A stretch of 64,000 nt of DNA from Gemmatimonas sp. (GCA_023910675.1 JAAVWC010000001.1:558001-622000); one strand, 5' to 3'; counted from the first letter of the stretch, positions 49,544 through 58,636 are shown. Numbers and translations: made by a program. The notes: generated by a model from the letters alone, not told the origin.

Positions 49544-50353
49544 TCAGCTGAGCCCGAAATCCTCGCGCGCCTGCTGCCTGGCCATGCTCTGGGCCGACGC
49601 ATCGGCGAGCGACCCCTGCCCGTCCGGCGGCAGCCGCAGGGCGGCTTCACGCCGCTCGAGCAACGCCCAGAACTCGCCGGCATCGGGGTCCGTTTCACTG
49701 CTCGCCGGCAGCAGCGCATACATGGCCTTGTACATGAGACTGAAGGCAAAGAACAGCGCGATCATGTCGGGAAGGACGAGCACGATGCGCGTAATCGCAT
49801 TCACGTTCGCCACCTGATCATTGAACTGCGGCGTGCTGAACGGCGCCGTGACCATACGCAGGTTGATCAGGTAGTTCGCGGCACCGGCCCCAAGATTCGT
49901 CACCCCGATGATCAGCGCCGCCTGCTTCATGGCGCGCAACACGCTCGCTTCGTTGAGCAGGCGCTGCATCTGGTCGGCGCGCGAGGGGGTATCGGGATCG
50001 AGCCCCTGCAGCGCGATACTGCGCGTCACCGGTATCCCGATCATGGCCGACAGGCCAAACACGATGAACGCCAACAGGTAGCTCGCGCTGTCCTTGAACG
50101 CGAAGAGCGCGCCGTCGACATACCAGAACGCGAGCGCGCCGCGCATGACCGCCGAAGCGCCGCCGTAGCTCGTGATGAAGTTGAACCGCCGACTGATGAC
50201 CAGCAGATCGAGCAGTACCCACGCCACCGGCACCAACGCCGCGGCCAGGTACGCCGGAAGCGTTCCCAGAGGGGCGGTGCCGTATTTCAGGATCAGGACC
50301 GGTGCGACCGCCCCGATCAGGATGTCCAGCGTGAGCTTCAGCGACTTCGACAT
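49544..50353 (-). CDS. VC0807-family integral membrane protein
   Basis: A 269-residue membrane protein with about six hydrophobic segments: LTLDILIGAVAPVLIL (residues ~7–22), LAAALVPVAWVLLDLLVI, GALAFWYVDGALFAF, YLLAFIVFGLSAMIGIPV, the central helix around ALIIGVTNLGAGAANYL, and IVLVLPDMIALFFAFSLMY. A cytoplasmic tail of ~45 residues follows. This order fits the VC0807 family, whose role is unknown. It starts 8 bp after the DUF2461 gene ends, on the same strand, and probably shares its mRNA. Confidence 0.78.
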   Translation of the reverse strand: MSKSLKLTLDILIGAVAPVLILKYGTAPLGTLPAYLAAALVPVAWVLLDLLVISRRFNFITSYGGASAVMRGALAFWYVDGALFAFKDSASYLLAFIVFGLSAMIGIPVTRSIALQGLDPDTPSRADQMQRLLNEASVLRAMKQAALIIGVTNLGAGAANYLINLRMVTAPFSTPQFNDQVANVNAITRIVLVLPDMIALFFAFSLMYKAMYALLPASSETDPDAGEFWALLERREAALRLPPDGQGSLADASAQSMARQQAREDFGLS

Positions 50354-50361
50354 GCAGGAAT

Positions 50362-51084
50362 CTACAACCGGCTCGAATGGGGCCTGAGCCCCAGCGCCAG
50401 ATTGAGCCAGCGCACGAACGGGGTCATGGCCGCGAAGTGTCTGGCGAGGAGTTTCGGCAGCTTGGGGTCGGTTACTTCAGCGTCGGTCAGCGGGGTCCCC
50501 GCCGTGAACGACTGGTACCGCAGCCATTCGCCGGCCGGATGGTCGGCCGCGTACCCGCGCGGAAGCCGCGTGAGCATCCCCTCCTGATCCAGCGTCCCGA
50601 AGCGGCGGCGGAACGCCTTGTCGTGCACGATCTCCTCCCACCCCTCGAGATCATCCACGAGCGCTTCGCGAATCTTGTTCAGTCCGGGGCGCGGCGGCAT
50701 CCAGATGCCGCCGCCGCAAAAGCATTCGCCCGGCGAGATATGCAGATAGAAGCCCGCACCGCCATGCACCGCCTCGCTCTGCATGCGCGTGCCGATGTCC
50801 CGATGAAAGAACCAGGAGGCCACATGCGTCTTGTACGGCGCCTTGTCCTTGCTGAAACGCACATCGCGATGAATGCGGAACGCCGACTTCTTGGGCGACC
50901 CGATGATTTCGGGCGCGACCGTCGCCAACTGGACGTCCACCTCTTCGATGAGGGCCGCCAGCGGCAGCTTGAGCTCCTGTTCGTACTGGGCACGATGCGC
51001 TTCGAACCATTCCTTGCGGTTGTTCTTCTTGAGACCGCGCAGGAAGGTGAGCGCCTTCGGCGAAAACTGCGTGAAGCTATCCAT
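50362..51084 (-). CDS. DUF2461 family protein
   Basis: A 240-residue soluble protein matching DUF2461 (TIGR02453): FSPKALTFLRGLKKNNRKEWF at the N-terminus (quoted in part: FLRGLKKNNRKEWF), FRIHRDVRFSKDKAPYKTH in the middle, and HISPGECFCGGGIWMPP. The conserved Arg/Lys/His residues suggest a nucleic-acid or phosphate-binding site, but the function is unknown. It is placed between an esterase gene and the VC0807-family gene, with an 18-bp gap to the former. Confidence 0.9.
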   Translation of the reverse strand: MDSFTQFSPKALTFLRGLKKNNRKEWFEAHRAQYEQELKLPLAALIEEVDVQLATVAPEIIGSPKKSAFRIHRDVRFSKDKAPYKTHVASWFFHRDIGTRMQSEAVHGGAGFYLHISPGECFCGGGIWMPPRPGLNKIREALVDDLEGWEEIVHDKAFRRRFGTLDQEGMLTRLPRGYAADHPAGEWLRYQSFTAGTPLTDAEVTDPKLPKLLARHFAAMTPFVRWLNLALGLRPHSSRL

Positions 51085-51102
51085 GATGATGTTTGATGAT
51101 CC

Positions 51103-51933
51103 TTACGCCGAGGCCGGAAACAGGAAGCGCAGAAACAACCCCGACCGCTCGCCCCAGGCACGCTCGTCGTGCAGCGCGCCCTCCGCTTCCATGTAGTGCA
51201 GATTGCGCCCGACTTGCCATCCCTGGCGGAGCAGCATGCGATACAACAAGCGGGTTCCCTTGAGCATGCGCTTCTCGCCCGTGCCCGCATCGAGCCAAAT
51301 GCGCTGTTCCTGACGGTGCGCGTCGTCGGCCACCAGCTGACGCACGATCCAGCGATCATCCCACCACACGCTGGGACTGAGCAGGCCGAGTTTGCCGAAG
51401 ACGGCCGGGTGCGTAAGCCCCAAGTGCAGACTCAGGAGCCCGCCAAGCGAACTGCCCGCCACCCCCGTATCGCGCGCCGTACGACGCGTGCGCCACGTAT
51501 GATCGACCCACGGCTTGATCTCGTACACGAGCATCTGCCCGTAGCGATCGGCCAGCCCACCGGCGTCGTGCATGTTGTCGCGCGTGGGCGTGTACTCGTC
51601 AATGCGATCGCGCCCCGCATTCCCGATAGCCACAATAATGAGGGGCTCGATCACGCGCGCATGCATGAGCGCGCGCGCCGTGGTGTCGACGCCCCATTGC
51701 ACACCGAACGGCGACATCGGCAGATCGTCGAACACGTTCTGCCCGTCGTGCAGATACAGCACCGGATAGCGGCGCTGCGGCTGCGCGTCGTAATCGGGCG
51801 GCAGACACACGATGACATCGTGTGAATGCGGCAGAAAACGCGACTGGATCTCGGGGAAATGCAGCAGCGACCCGGCCGGCGTGGGAACGGGCGGGACGGG
51901 GTGCAGCGAGGGGTCGAGACCGGCGATAGGCAC
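51103..51933 (-). CDS. Esterase of the alpha/beta-hydrolase fold (Fes/feruloyl-esterase-like)
   Basis: A 276-residue protein without a signal peptide. YPVLYLHDGQNVFDD is the typical opening of the esterase-D/Fes group. The nucleophile elbow is VAGSSLGGLLSL (Ser near residue 155). GLLSPSVWWDD follows, and the His is near the end, in YMEAEGALHDERAW. Members hydrolyse carboxylic esters of siderophores, ferulate or small acyl groups. No siderophore genes are near. Its stop is 18 bp from the DUF2461 start. Confidence 0.85.
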   Translation of the reverse strand: MPIAGLDPSLHPVPPVPTPAGSLLHFPEIQSRFLPHSHDVIVCLPPDYDAQPQRRYPVLYLHDGQNVFDDLPMSPFGVQWGVDTTARALMHARVIEPLIIVAIGNAGRDRIDEYTPTRDNMHDAGGLADRYGQMLVYEIKPWVDHTWRTRRTARDTGVAGSSLGGLLSLHLGLTHPAVFGKLGLLSPSVWWDDRWIVRQLVADDAHRQEQRIWLDAGTGEKRMLKGTRLLYRMLLRQGWQVGRNLHYMEAEGALHDERAWGERSGLFLRFLFPASA

Positions 51934-51986
51934 GGGTGCAGTCTAATGCCCAGCGCTACGTCCCCGACACCCCGCTCCCCGCTCAG

Positions 51987-52973
51987 CTAGATCACCTTGT
52001 CGTGCACCGGAAGGCCGGACACGAACGCGTCGACATTGCTCAGCGCGCGCATCCCCATGTTGGTCCGTGTTTCGATGGTGGCGCTTCCCAGATGCGGCAC
52101 GAGCACGACGTTTTCCAGCTCCTTCAACTCGGCCGCCACACTGGGCTCGAATTCGTACACATCAAGCCCGGCGCCGGCGATCTGGCGCTGCTTGAGCGCA
52201 TCGGCCAGCGCCGCTTCGTGCACCACGTCGCCGCGCGCCGTGTTGATGAGGTACGCATGCTCGGGCATGAGCGCGAGCGTCTCCGCATTCATGAGGTGCC
52301 GCGTTTCCGGCGTGGCCGGGCAATGCAGCGACACGACGTCCGCGCGGCGCAGCAATGTCGCGAGCGACTCGGCGCGTTCGGCATTGGCCGGACCCGCCGT
52401 CGCGGGATCGTCAATGCGCGGATCGCGTGGCGCGTGCCACAGGATCTTCATGCCGAACGCCTCGTGCGCAATGCGCGCCACCGCACGTCCGATACGGCCG
52501 TAACCCACGATGCCCAGCGTTTTGCCGCGCAGCGTGCGTCCAAGCATGAACGTGGGGCGCAATCCGCCCCACGCGCCACTGCGCAGATGCCGCTCGCCTT
52601 CACTCAAGCGGCGCATGCTCATGAGCATGAGCCCGATGGCGACATCGGCGGTGTCGTCGGTGACGACGTCGGGCGTGTTGCTCACCGTAATGCCCGCACG
52701 GCGCGCCGACTCGAGCGCAATGTGATTGACGCCAACCCCCACGTTGGCGAGCAGCTTGGTGCGAATGCCCGTCGTATCGAAGATTCCCGCGTGCCACTTG
52801 TCGGTGACAGTCGTGATCACGATGTCCGCCTGCTGCAGCACCTGCACCAACTGGTCCGGCGACAGCGCCACATCCGTCCGGTTGAACAGCGCATCGTACT
52901 TCTCGGCAATGACCGCCTCAACGGGCGCCGGCATCTTTCGCGTGACGACGACGCGCAACTCTTTCGTGTTCAC
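51987..52973 (-). CDS. D-2-hydroxyacid dehydrogenase (glyoxylate/hydroxypyruvate reductase)
   Basis: A 328-residue NAD(P)-dependent reductase. I start at the GTG at 52973, which overlaps the aminotransferase stop (GTGA), giving NTKELRVVVTRKMPAPVEAV. The Rossmann motif is KTLGIVGYGRIGRAVARIA. Catalytic residues are visible: Arg in LINTARGDVV, Glu in DVYEFEPS, His in VLVPHLGSAT. It reduces glyoxylate to glycolate or hydroxypyruvate to D-glycerate. Coupled translation with the upstream serine/alanine–glyoxylate aminotransferase makes the hydroxypyruvate reaction the natural next step. Confidence 0.9.
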   Translation of the reverse strand: MNTKELRVVVTRKMPAPVEAVIAEKYDALFNRTDVALSPDQLVQVLQQADIVITTVTDKWHAGIFDTTGIRTKLLANVGVGVNHIALESARRAGITVSNTPDVVTDDTADVAIGLMLMSMRRLSEGERHLRSGAWGGLRPTFMLGRTLRGKTLGIVGYGRIGRAVARIAHEAFGMKILWHAPRDPRIDDPATAGPANAERAESLATLLRRADVVSLHCPATPETRHLMNAETLALMPEHAYLINTARGDVVHEAALADALKQRQIAGAGLDVYEFEPSVAAELKELENVVLVPHLGSATIETRTNMGMRALSNVDAFVSGLPVHDKVI

Positions 52974-54136
52974 GCCTGCACCCGCCACTGCGCCAGCGCC
53001 GCCCCAACACCGCTGCCAAGCGTGATGGGAATCCCGGCGTCGGCCAGCGCCATTTCGACACCGGCGAGGGCGCCCGCCAACGTGAGCGCATTCATGTCAC
53101 CCAGGTGACCAATGCGGAATACCTTGCCGGACACTTCGCTTAGCCCCGAGCCCAGCGCGATATCGTAGCGGGTGAACGCGATATCAATGACCGTGCGTGC
53201 ATCCGTGCCCTCGGGCACGACGATGGCGGTGAGGGAATCGCTCGCGATCTCCGGGCGCATGGCGCATTCGCGCAGCCCCCACGCTTTCACGGCCGCACGT
53301 ACCCCGTTGGCCAGCCGCGTGTGACGCGCAGCCACGTTGTCCATCCCTTCGTCGAGCAGCATGGTGAGCGCTTCGTCGAGTCCGTACAGCAACGACAGCG
53401 CCGGCGTGCTCGGGAAGTAGCCCTGCGCGTTGTTGGCACGCATCGGCCGCAGATCGAAATAGGCGCGCGGTGTGGTGCACTGCTCCACGCGCGCGAGCGC
53501 CTTCTCACTCGCGAAGAGCATGCCCAATCCCGCGGGCAACATGAAGCCTTTCTGCGATCCGGTAATCGCGCAATCCACGCCCCACTCATCGAACCGGAAG
53601 TCGAGACTCGCAATGGAGCTCACACCGTCGACGAAGAGCAGCGCCGGATGTTGTGCGCGATCCATTGCCGCACGCACCGCACCCACGTCGCTCGTGACAC
53701 CGGTGGCCGTTTCGTTGTGTACCAACAGTACGCCCTGAATGTGGTGCGCCGTGTCGGCCTTCAGCGCCGCTTCGATACGCTCGGCGCTGGCGGCTTCCCC
53801 CCACGGCTCTTCGAGCACGTCAACGGTATAGCCGAGAGTGCGCGCGGTCTGAATGAACAGATGCGAGAACTGTCCAAAGCGCGGCGCCAGCAGACGCGCA
53901 CCCGGGTTCACCGTATTCACCAGCGCGGCTTCCCACATGGCCGAGCCCGTGGCCGGGAAGACGAACGCTTCGCCCTTGGTCTGCTTCACGATCTGCGGCA
54001 GCCGTGACAGGATCGAACGCGTGAACGCCGGAAACGCCGACGAGCGATGATCCTCCATCTGGCGGTGCATGGCCCGCTGAAGACGATCAGGAACAGGCGT
54101 GGGCCCGGGAATCTGCAGGAAGTGACGACCAGCCAT
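52970..54136 (-). CDS. Serine/alanine–glyoxylate aminotransferase
   Basis: A 388-residue PLP enzyme of class V. The opening FLQIPGPTPVPDRLQRAM and the block FPATGSAMWEAAL are family hallmarks. The PLP lysine is in ITGSQKGFMLPAGL (near residue 192), and VLLVHNETATGV and LFVDGVSSI form the cofactor pocket. It moves the amino group of serine or alanine to glyoxylate, making glycine plus hydroxypyruvate or pyruvate. With the reductase that overlaps its 3′ end, it can route C2/C3 units to glycerate, as in photorespiratory or serine-cycle metabolism. The next gene upstream on the strand is a MarR regulator, 41 bp away. Confidence 0.93.
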   Translation of the reverse strand: MAGRHFLQIPGPTPVPDRLQRAMHRQMEDHRSSAFPAFTRSILSRLPQIVKQTKGEAFVFPATGSAMWEAALVNTVNPGARLLAPRFGQFSHLFIQTARTLGYTVDVLEEPWGEAASAERIEAALKADTAHHIQGVLLVHNETATGVTSDVGAVRAAMDRAQHPALLFVDGVSSIASLDFRFDEWGVDCAITGSQKGFMLPAGLGMLFASEKALARVEQCTTPRAYFDLRPMRANNAQGYFPSTPALSLLYGLDEALTMLLDEGMDNVAARHTRLANGVRAAVKAWGLRECAMRPEIASDSLTAIVVPEGTDARTVIDIAFTRYDIALGSGLSEVSGKVFRIGHLGDMNALTLAGALAGVEMALADAGIPITLGSGVGAALAQWRVQA

Positions 54137-54177
54137 GTGGACAGTGCGGTGAACGGGGAGTGGGAACGGCGACGCGC

Positions 54178-54750
54178 TCAGTTCGGCGACGTCTCGATTG
54201 GTGTTTCGGTATCGACGTGGTCATCGTCGTCATCATCGTCGCTGGCGTCGTCAGCAGCCGCGACGCTCGGACTCGCGCGCTCGTCGGGCGTCTCATCCGC
54301 GTCCGCGAGTGGATCGAGGACGCGCAACAGACGTCCGCACAAGCGCATGAGCTTGGTCTTCTGTTCACCGCTCAACTCACGCATGAGTTCGAGGATCGAG
54401 TCGGTGCGCGCGGGGCCCGCCTCAGCGAGCAGTACCCGTCCGGCTTCGGTGAGATAGACGGTGATGTAGCGGCGGTCCACTTCGTGTCGCTCGCGCCGAA
54501 CCAGCGCACGCGCTTCGAGCGCGTCGATAATGGCGGTCATCTGCGCCTTGCTGCGCCCCAAGGCCTCGGCGAGTTCCTGCTGGTGCACCGGGCCGCGATG
54601 TTGCAGCGTGTCGAGCACACCGTATTGCGACGCCGACAGGCTGAATGGCTGTACGGCGTCATCCACGCGTGCCGCCGCCAAGGCCGCCGCACGTTGCAGC
54701 GACCAGTAGGCATCAAGGGCGCGCCGTCGCTTCTTCTCGCCTTTGCTCAT
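54178..54750 (-). CDS. MarR-family transcriptional regulator with acidic tail
   Basis: A 190-residue protein. The winged helix is clear: LSASQYGVLDTLQHRG, QELAEALGRSKAQMTAIIDA (recognition helix), and the wing ERHEVDRRYITVYLTEAGR. After about residue 150 there is an unusual Asp-rich tail (AADDASDDDDDDDHVDTE). MarR proteins bind palindromes near their own gene and respond to phenolic or oxidising compounds. It lies between the GMC oxidoreductase (32 bp upstream on the strand) and the aminotransferase, so either could be its target. Confidence 0.9.
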   Translation of the reverse strand: MSKGEKKRRRALDAYWSLQRAAALAAARVDDAVQPFSLSASQYGVLDTLQHRGPVHQQELAEALGRSKAQMTAIIDALEARALVRRERHEVDRRYITVYLTEAGRVLLAEAGPARTDSILELMRELSGEQKTKLMRLCGRLLRVLDPLADADETPDERASPSVAAADDASDDDDDDDHVDTETPIETSPN

Positions 54751-54782
54751 CGTCTGGTTGTCATGAAGAGAGGTACCTGCGC

Positions 54783-56861
54783 TTATCGCAGCAGTCCAGC
54801 GTGTCGCGCCGCGATACGTCCGGCCAGCACGGTGGAGACCGCCATGATCGTTTCCTGGGGATTGACCCCGAGTGCCGTGGGCAACGCCGCCCCGTCGGTA
54901 ATGTACAGACCGCGCACCCCGTAGCGCTCGCCGTCTGGCGTCGCCCCTGAGGTGTCTGGGTCTGTGCCCATGCGGCAGGTCCCGTTCACGTGCGCCGAGA
55001 AGAGCGCCATGCGGTTGGGCGCAATACTGGCGGTGGCGAGCGACTCCACGTCGCGCGGCGAACGGATGGTGAGCGGCGTGGCGTGCATCGTCGACACGGA
55101 GCTCGCGCCCATGGCAAAATGCAACCGGGCCATGGCGGGCAGCGACGCCCGCACGCGCCGTTCGTCTTCGAGCGTCAGGCGGTACCGGATGGACGTGTCG
55201 CCACGTCGGCTCACGGTGACGCTACCACTCGAACGCTGTCGTTCCGCGCCATCACGGGAGAGGCCGATGGTGACCCCGAAGCGGTTGAAGTCGCGCATCT
55301 CCGCCGCGTGCGCGGCACCAGTGCCGGGCAACGCGGCCGCGGTGAATGACGGGTGCATGGGTGGCGTTTCGATCCAGAAGCCGTAGTCGGTGCCCTGCCA
55401 GCGCAGAAACTCGTCACACATGGTCGTGAGCGGAATCCCGGTGCTCGTCACGATGGGGCGATCATAGCGGGCGTATAGGGCGGTGGTGGGGTGCAGGCGC
55501 AGCCACTGCCCCACACCGCCACCGCCCATTCCCGACCGCTGCAGCAATACCGGGGTCCCCACGGCCCCACCCGCCACCACGACAAGCGGGGCATCGATCG
55601 CGAGCGTTCGCGAGGTGCCGCGCTGGCGATCGCGTATCACGGCGTGCACGCGCTTGAGTGGCGGTGTGCCCGTGCCGCGGTCGCGCTCGCGCACTTCGAT
55701 GCGCTGGACCTGCGCATCGGTGTAGAGCGACGCCTGCGCCGCCAGCGCGCGCGGCAGGTAGGTGAGCAGCGTGGATTGCTTGGCGTTGTGCCGACACCCG
55801 GTCCCGCAGAATCCGCAGCGCACGCAGCCGCGCGCGTTGATTCGTCCGTGCTCCACCCGCCATCCCAAGGCGCGGGCGCCGTCGAGCAGAAGGCGGTTGT
55901 TGGCCGAATGGGCTTCATCAGGGACCGCACCCGCATGCACCTCGCGCTCGATCTGCTCGAACACCGGGGCCATCTCCGCTGGCGACATGCCCGCTATCCC
56001 ACTCTCGCGCGCCCACTGTTCGAGCACGTAGCTCGGCGTGCGCAGCATGATCATCCAGTTCACCGTCGTACTGCCGCCAGCGGTGTCGCCCTGCACCAGC
56101 GCGATCGAACCATCGTCGGTCGCGCGCAGACAGCCATCGGCGTACAACCGCTCGGTGAGCGCGGCTTCGTCGTCGGTGAAATCACTGCGCGTGTGCCACC
56201 CGCCCGATTCGAGCACGACGACTTCATAGCCGGCTTCGGCGAGGCGCGCCGCCGCGACCGCACCACCGGCGCCGCTGCCAATGACCACGACATCGGCACG
56301 TCGCTGCACATCCTGCAACACGGTCTGCCCGGGCATGACACCGGCGGGGAGCGGATCGGGCTCGATGATGTTGGGAAGCACGACATGGCCGCGGGCGACC
56401 GGCTCGCCAGGAATTGGCGGGGTGCCGTCGGGGAGCGGCCCTTCCCAGGGGCGCCGCGTCGTGCGCGTCCGAAAGGGGCCGCCGTAGCCAATGGCGGCGG
56501 CCACCTCGGGACGCGCGTAGTGCACCGACAGCACGAGCCGTCGCACGGTCTGCCACGCCGACCGGAGGGGCGGGAGCGACGAATCGGTCCATGCCGCAAA
56601 GCAGCGGCGCTGGTCGATGGGGGCGAGGTCGGCGACGCGCCGGAAACGCTGGATGGCGAGCAGCACGGTGGCCGGCGCGCCGAGGACGTCGATGGCGGTA
56701 CCGACCAACGCCTGCCGGTGCGGCGGGAGCGACGACAGGCGCGCGGCACACCGGGTGACGAGCTGCGGAATCGTTTCATCGGCGGGCGGCGCGCCGTCGA
56801 GAATGGCCGACGCCAAGGCGCAGAGCGTGGCGTGCTGTGTGGCGGAGAGGGGCACGACCAA
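54783..56861 (-). CDS. GMC-family FAD-dependent oxidoreductase
   Basis: A 692-residue flavoprotein. Residues 1–130 form an extra helical N-terminal region that resembles the small subunit (subunit-3 type) found with some GMC dehydrogenases. The FAD motif VVVIGSGAGGAVAAARLAEAG begins near residue 189 (quoted in part: GSGAGGAVAA). A second FAD/GMC motif, LVQGDTAGGSTTVNWM, follows. A Cys cluster (GCVRCGFCGTGC) sits in the middle and may bind metal or an Fe–S centre. The end has the GMC His–Asn region (LGVNPQETIMA). It oxidises alcohols, sterols or sugars. No cytochrome partner is adjacent. Cholesterol-oxidase-like and long-chain alcohol-oxidase-like members share this layout. Confidence 0.87.
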   Translation of the reverse strand: MVVPLSATQHATLCALASAILDGAPPADETIPQLVTRCAARLSSLPPHRQALVGTAIDVLGAPATVLLAIQRFRRVADLAPIDQRRCFAAWTDSSLPPLRSAWQTVRRLVLSVHYARPEVAAAIGYGGPFRTRTTRRPWEGPLPDGTPPIPGEPVARGHVVLPNIIEPDPLPAGVMPGQTVLQDVQRRADVVVIGSGAGGAVAAARLAEAGYEVVVLESGGWHTRSDFTDDEAALTERLYADGCLRATDDGSIALVQGDTAGGSTTVNWMIMLRTPSYVLEQWARESGIAGMSPAEMAPVFEQIEREVHAGAVPDEAHSANNRLLLDGARALGWRVEHGRINARGCVRCGFCGTGCRHNAKQSTLLTYLPRALAAQASLYTDAQVQRIEVRERDRGTGTPPLKRVHAVIRDRQRGTSRTLAIDAPLVVVAGGAVGTPVLLQRSGMGGGGVGQWLRLHPTTALYARYDRPIVTSTGIPLTTMCDEFLRWQGTDYGFWIETPPMHPSFTAAALPGTGAAHAAEMRDFNRFGVTIGLSRDGAERQRSSGSVTVSRRGDTSIRYRLTLEDERRVRASLPAMARLHFAMGASSVSTMHATPLTIRSPRDVESLATASIAPNRMALFSAHVNGTCRMGTDPDTSGATPDGERYGVRGLYITDGAALPTALGVNPQETIMAVSTVLAGRIAARHAGLLR

Positions 56862-56915
56862 GGCTACGCTATGGGCGGGCGATCGGGGAGGTGCGCGGGG
56901 AACAACGGGTGGGCC

Positions 56916-57090
56916 GGCGGTCTACTCGCGGCGAATCGAGCCCTCAGGGGGAAGAACGTAAGGGCAAAGGGAAGAGCACGGTGCGCTCGGCACGGAACAA
57001 CGGGTCGTTGTTTCCAATGGACGGCACCGTGCTTTTGCTTTGCCTTGCGTTCTTCCCCCTGAGGGCTCGATTCGCAGCCAGTAAACCGCC
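56916..57090. repeat. MITE-like long imperfect hairpin
   Basis: Left arm 56931–56983 and right arm 57023–57075 are complementary. The outer 28 bp match perfectly and the inner part has a few mismatches and indels. The pairing extends outward with GGCGGTCTACT (56916–56926) against AGTAAACCGCC (57080–57090). The 39-nt centre contains AACAAC/GTTGTT, itself a small hairpin. No ORF of transposase type is inside. It lies between two minus-strand genes, upstream of the GMC gene. Confidence 0.75.
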
Positions 57091-57124
57091 CGACCGCGTC
57101 TCAGAACTCAGCGAGCCTCAGTCC

Positions 57125-57487
57125 CTACTTCGCCCCCGCAAACAATTCCGTGGTCTCGCGATGCGTCAGCACCCAGATCGAGTAGCCACCGAACAGGGTG
57201 CCCCAGGGCCAGTTGAAGAGCCGGAACGCCGAGACCACGAGCACGACGTAGCGCGCCCAGTTCTGGTGGTTGAGGAGCGCGAGCCCGGCAATGAGGCCGA
57301 AGATGCTGATGGCCCCGATGACGATGCCCATGACCACGCCCACGACGCTGCCGATGACCATGGCGACCGGATTGAGCGTCGCGAGCGACCCGAAGACGGT
57401 GCCGAAGAGCGCGCCCAGGGCCGCAAGAATGCCAAGAGCGCTGTAGAGCAGATTGACGAGCGCGACGACTTTGATGTGGGTACGCAC
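57125..57487 (-). CDS. Small integral membrane protein
   Basis: A 120-residue protein from the GTG at 57487, chosen because GGGAG lies just upstream and the protein starts directly with RTHIKVVALVNLLYSALGI. Three or four hydrophobic stretches follow (ILAALGALFGTVF, MVIGSVVGVVMGIVIGAIS, FGLIAGLALLN), then HQNWARYVVLVVSAFRLF and GYSIWVLTHRETTELF. It resembles small uncharacterised DUF-type membrane proteins that adjust to NWAR motifs near the membrane; I cannot name the function. Confidence 0.75.
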   Translation of the reverse strand: MRTHIKVVALVNLLYSALGILAALGALFGTVFGSLATLNPVAMVIGSVVGVVMGIVIGAISIFGLIAGLALLNHQNWARYVVLVVSAFRLFNWPWGTLFGGYSIWVLTHRETTELFAGAK

Positions 57488-57597
57488 CGGCTGACTCCCT
57501 GAAAGTGTGAGGACCCTTCCCCGTACGGCGGCGCGACGAGCGCGTTTCAGCCGCAGGGTTGCGGGTGCAAACGACACAGCATCAAGGGCTCCAGGAC

Positions 57598-57659
57598 AAA
57601 GGGGTCAGAAAACAAAGGGGTCAGAGTCGTTGAACGGGATGCAACGACTCCGACCCCTT
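57598..57659. repeat. REP-like palindrome with an extra half copy
   Basis: AAAGGGGTCAGA occurs at 57598 and again at 57614. The second copy forms the left arm (57615–57632) of a palindrome with 57642–57659 (17 of 18 pairs; loop about 9 nt). Same AAGGGGTCAGAGTCG core as at 35830. It lies between two minus-strand genes. Confidence 0.75.
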
Positions 57660-57676
57660 GGACCTTGGACTTCCGA

Positions 57677-58636
57677 CTACGCGGCCGCCGGTCGTCGGCG
57701 CGCGTCGACGAGGCTCACCAGGGCGACGCCGCCCACGATGACGGTCATGGCGACCCAGGCGAGCTTGGGCAGGCGCTCCCCGCCGAGCGCGACGCCAAGC
57801 AGGACGGCGACGAGCGGATTGACGTACGCGTAGGTACCCACCGCGGCCGGGCTGGCCACCTTGAGCAACCACATGTACGTGGAGAAGCCAATAAGTGAGC
57901 CGAAGGTGATGAGATAGAGTAGCGATAATGCCGAGGTAAGCGTGACCGTGGAGGGGTGCACACGCGTGAACTCCCCCATGCTGCCCGACAGGATCGTGAG
58001 CAGCACGCCTCCCGTGAGCATCTGCATGGAGATCGCGAGCGCGGCCGGCCTGGCTTGGCGGGAGCTGCGTGAATAGAGCGAGCCCACCGTCCAACTGAGC
58101 GAGCCCACCGCCAGCACGGCGGCGCCAACGGGGTCGACGGCGGCGCTGCGTCCGGCCGGCGTCCCCGACGCGGGAAGCACCAGCAACCCCACCCCCACCA
58201 GCCCGATGAGCACCCCCACCACCTGCATCGCGCGCGGACGCATTCCCTGCCACGCTTCGCAGAGCACCAGCCAGAGCGGCACCGTCGCCACGATGACCGA
58301 CGTGAGCCCCGAATTCACCCGCTGACTGGCCCACGACACGGCGCCGTTGCCCACGAAGAGCAGTAGCATGCCCACGACGGCCGCGTCCCGCCACTCGCGA
58401 CGCGTGGGGGCCGGCGCACCGCGCCAGCGCGAAAACCCATACAGCGCACTGCCCGCCACCAGAAAGCGCACCGCCCCCATAAAAAAGGGCGGAATGGTCT
58501 GGACCCCCCACTTGATGGCGAGATAGGTGGAGCCCCACACGATGTAGATGACGAGGAACCCGCCGATGCGCTGCCAGCGCGGCACCGGCGGTGTCGTGGT
58601 TTCGATGAGGCGGGGGCGCGACGCGGAGGCGCTCAA
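57677..58636 (-). CDS. EamA-family (DMT superfamily) transporter
   Basis: A 319-residue inner-membrane protein with ten hydrophobic segments in two EamA repeats: GGFLVIYIVWGSTYLAIKWG opens the first (residues ~25–44), and VGAAVLAVGSLSWTVGSLYSR the second (quoted in part). It is of the YedA/RhaT-like drug/metabolite exporter type. The start is TTG at 58636, which overlaps the stop of the flippase-like gene (TTGA), so translation is coupled. Substrate unknown; amino acids or metabolites are typical. Confidence 0.85.
   Translation of the reverse strand: MSASASRPRLIETTTPPVPRWQRIGGFLVIYIVWGSTYLAIKWGVQTIPPFFMGAVRFLVAGSALYGFSRWRGAPAPTRREWRDAAVVGMLLLFVGNGAVSWASQRVNSGLTSVIVATVPLWLVLCEAWQGMRPRAMQVVGVLIGLVGVGLLVLPASGTPAGRSAAVDPVGAAVLAVGSLSWTVGSLYSRSSRQARPAALAISMQMLTGGVLLTILSGSMGEFTRVHPSTVTLTSALSLLYLITFGSLIGFSTYMWLLKVASPAAVGTYAYVNPLVAVLLGVALGGERLPKLAWVAMTVIVGGVALVSLVDARRRPAAA

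Noticed and set aside
53321-54007. Plus-strand frame inside the aminotransferase gene
   Set aside because: Antisense of a gene with a complete PLP motif set; no own features.
55491-57062. A long plus-strand open frame (over 500 codons) opposite the GMC oxidoreductase
   Set aside because: Its translation is rich in His/Arg/Gln with no domain and is the mirror of the GMC gene, which has clear FAD motifs. High GC produces such antisense frames.
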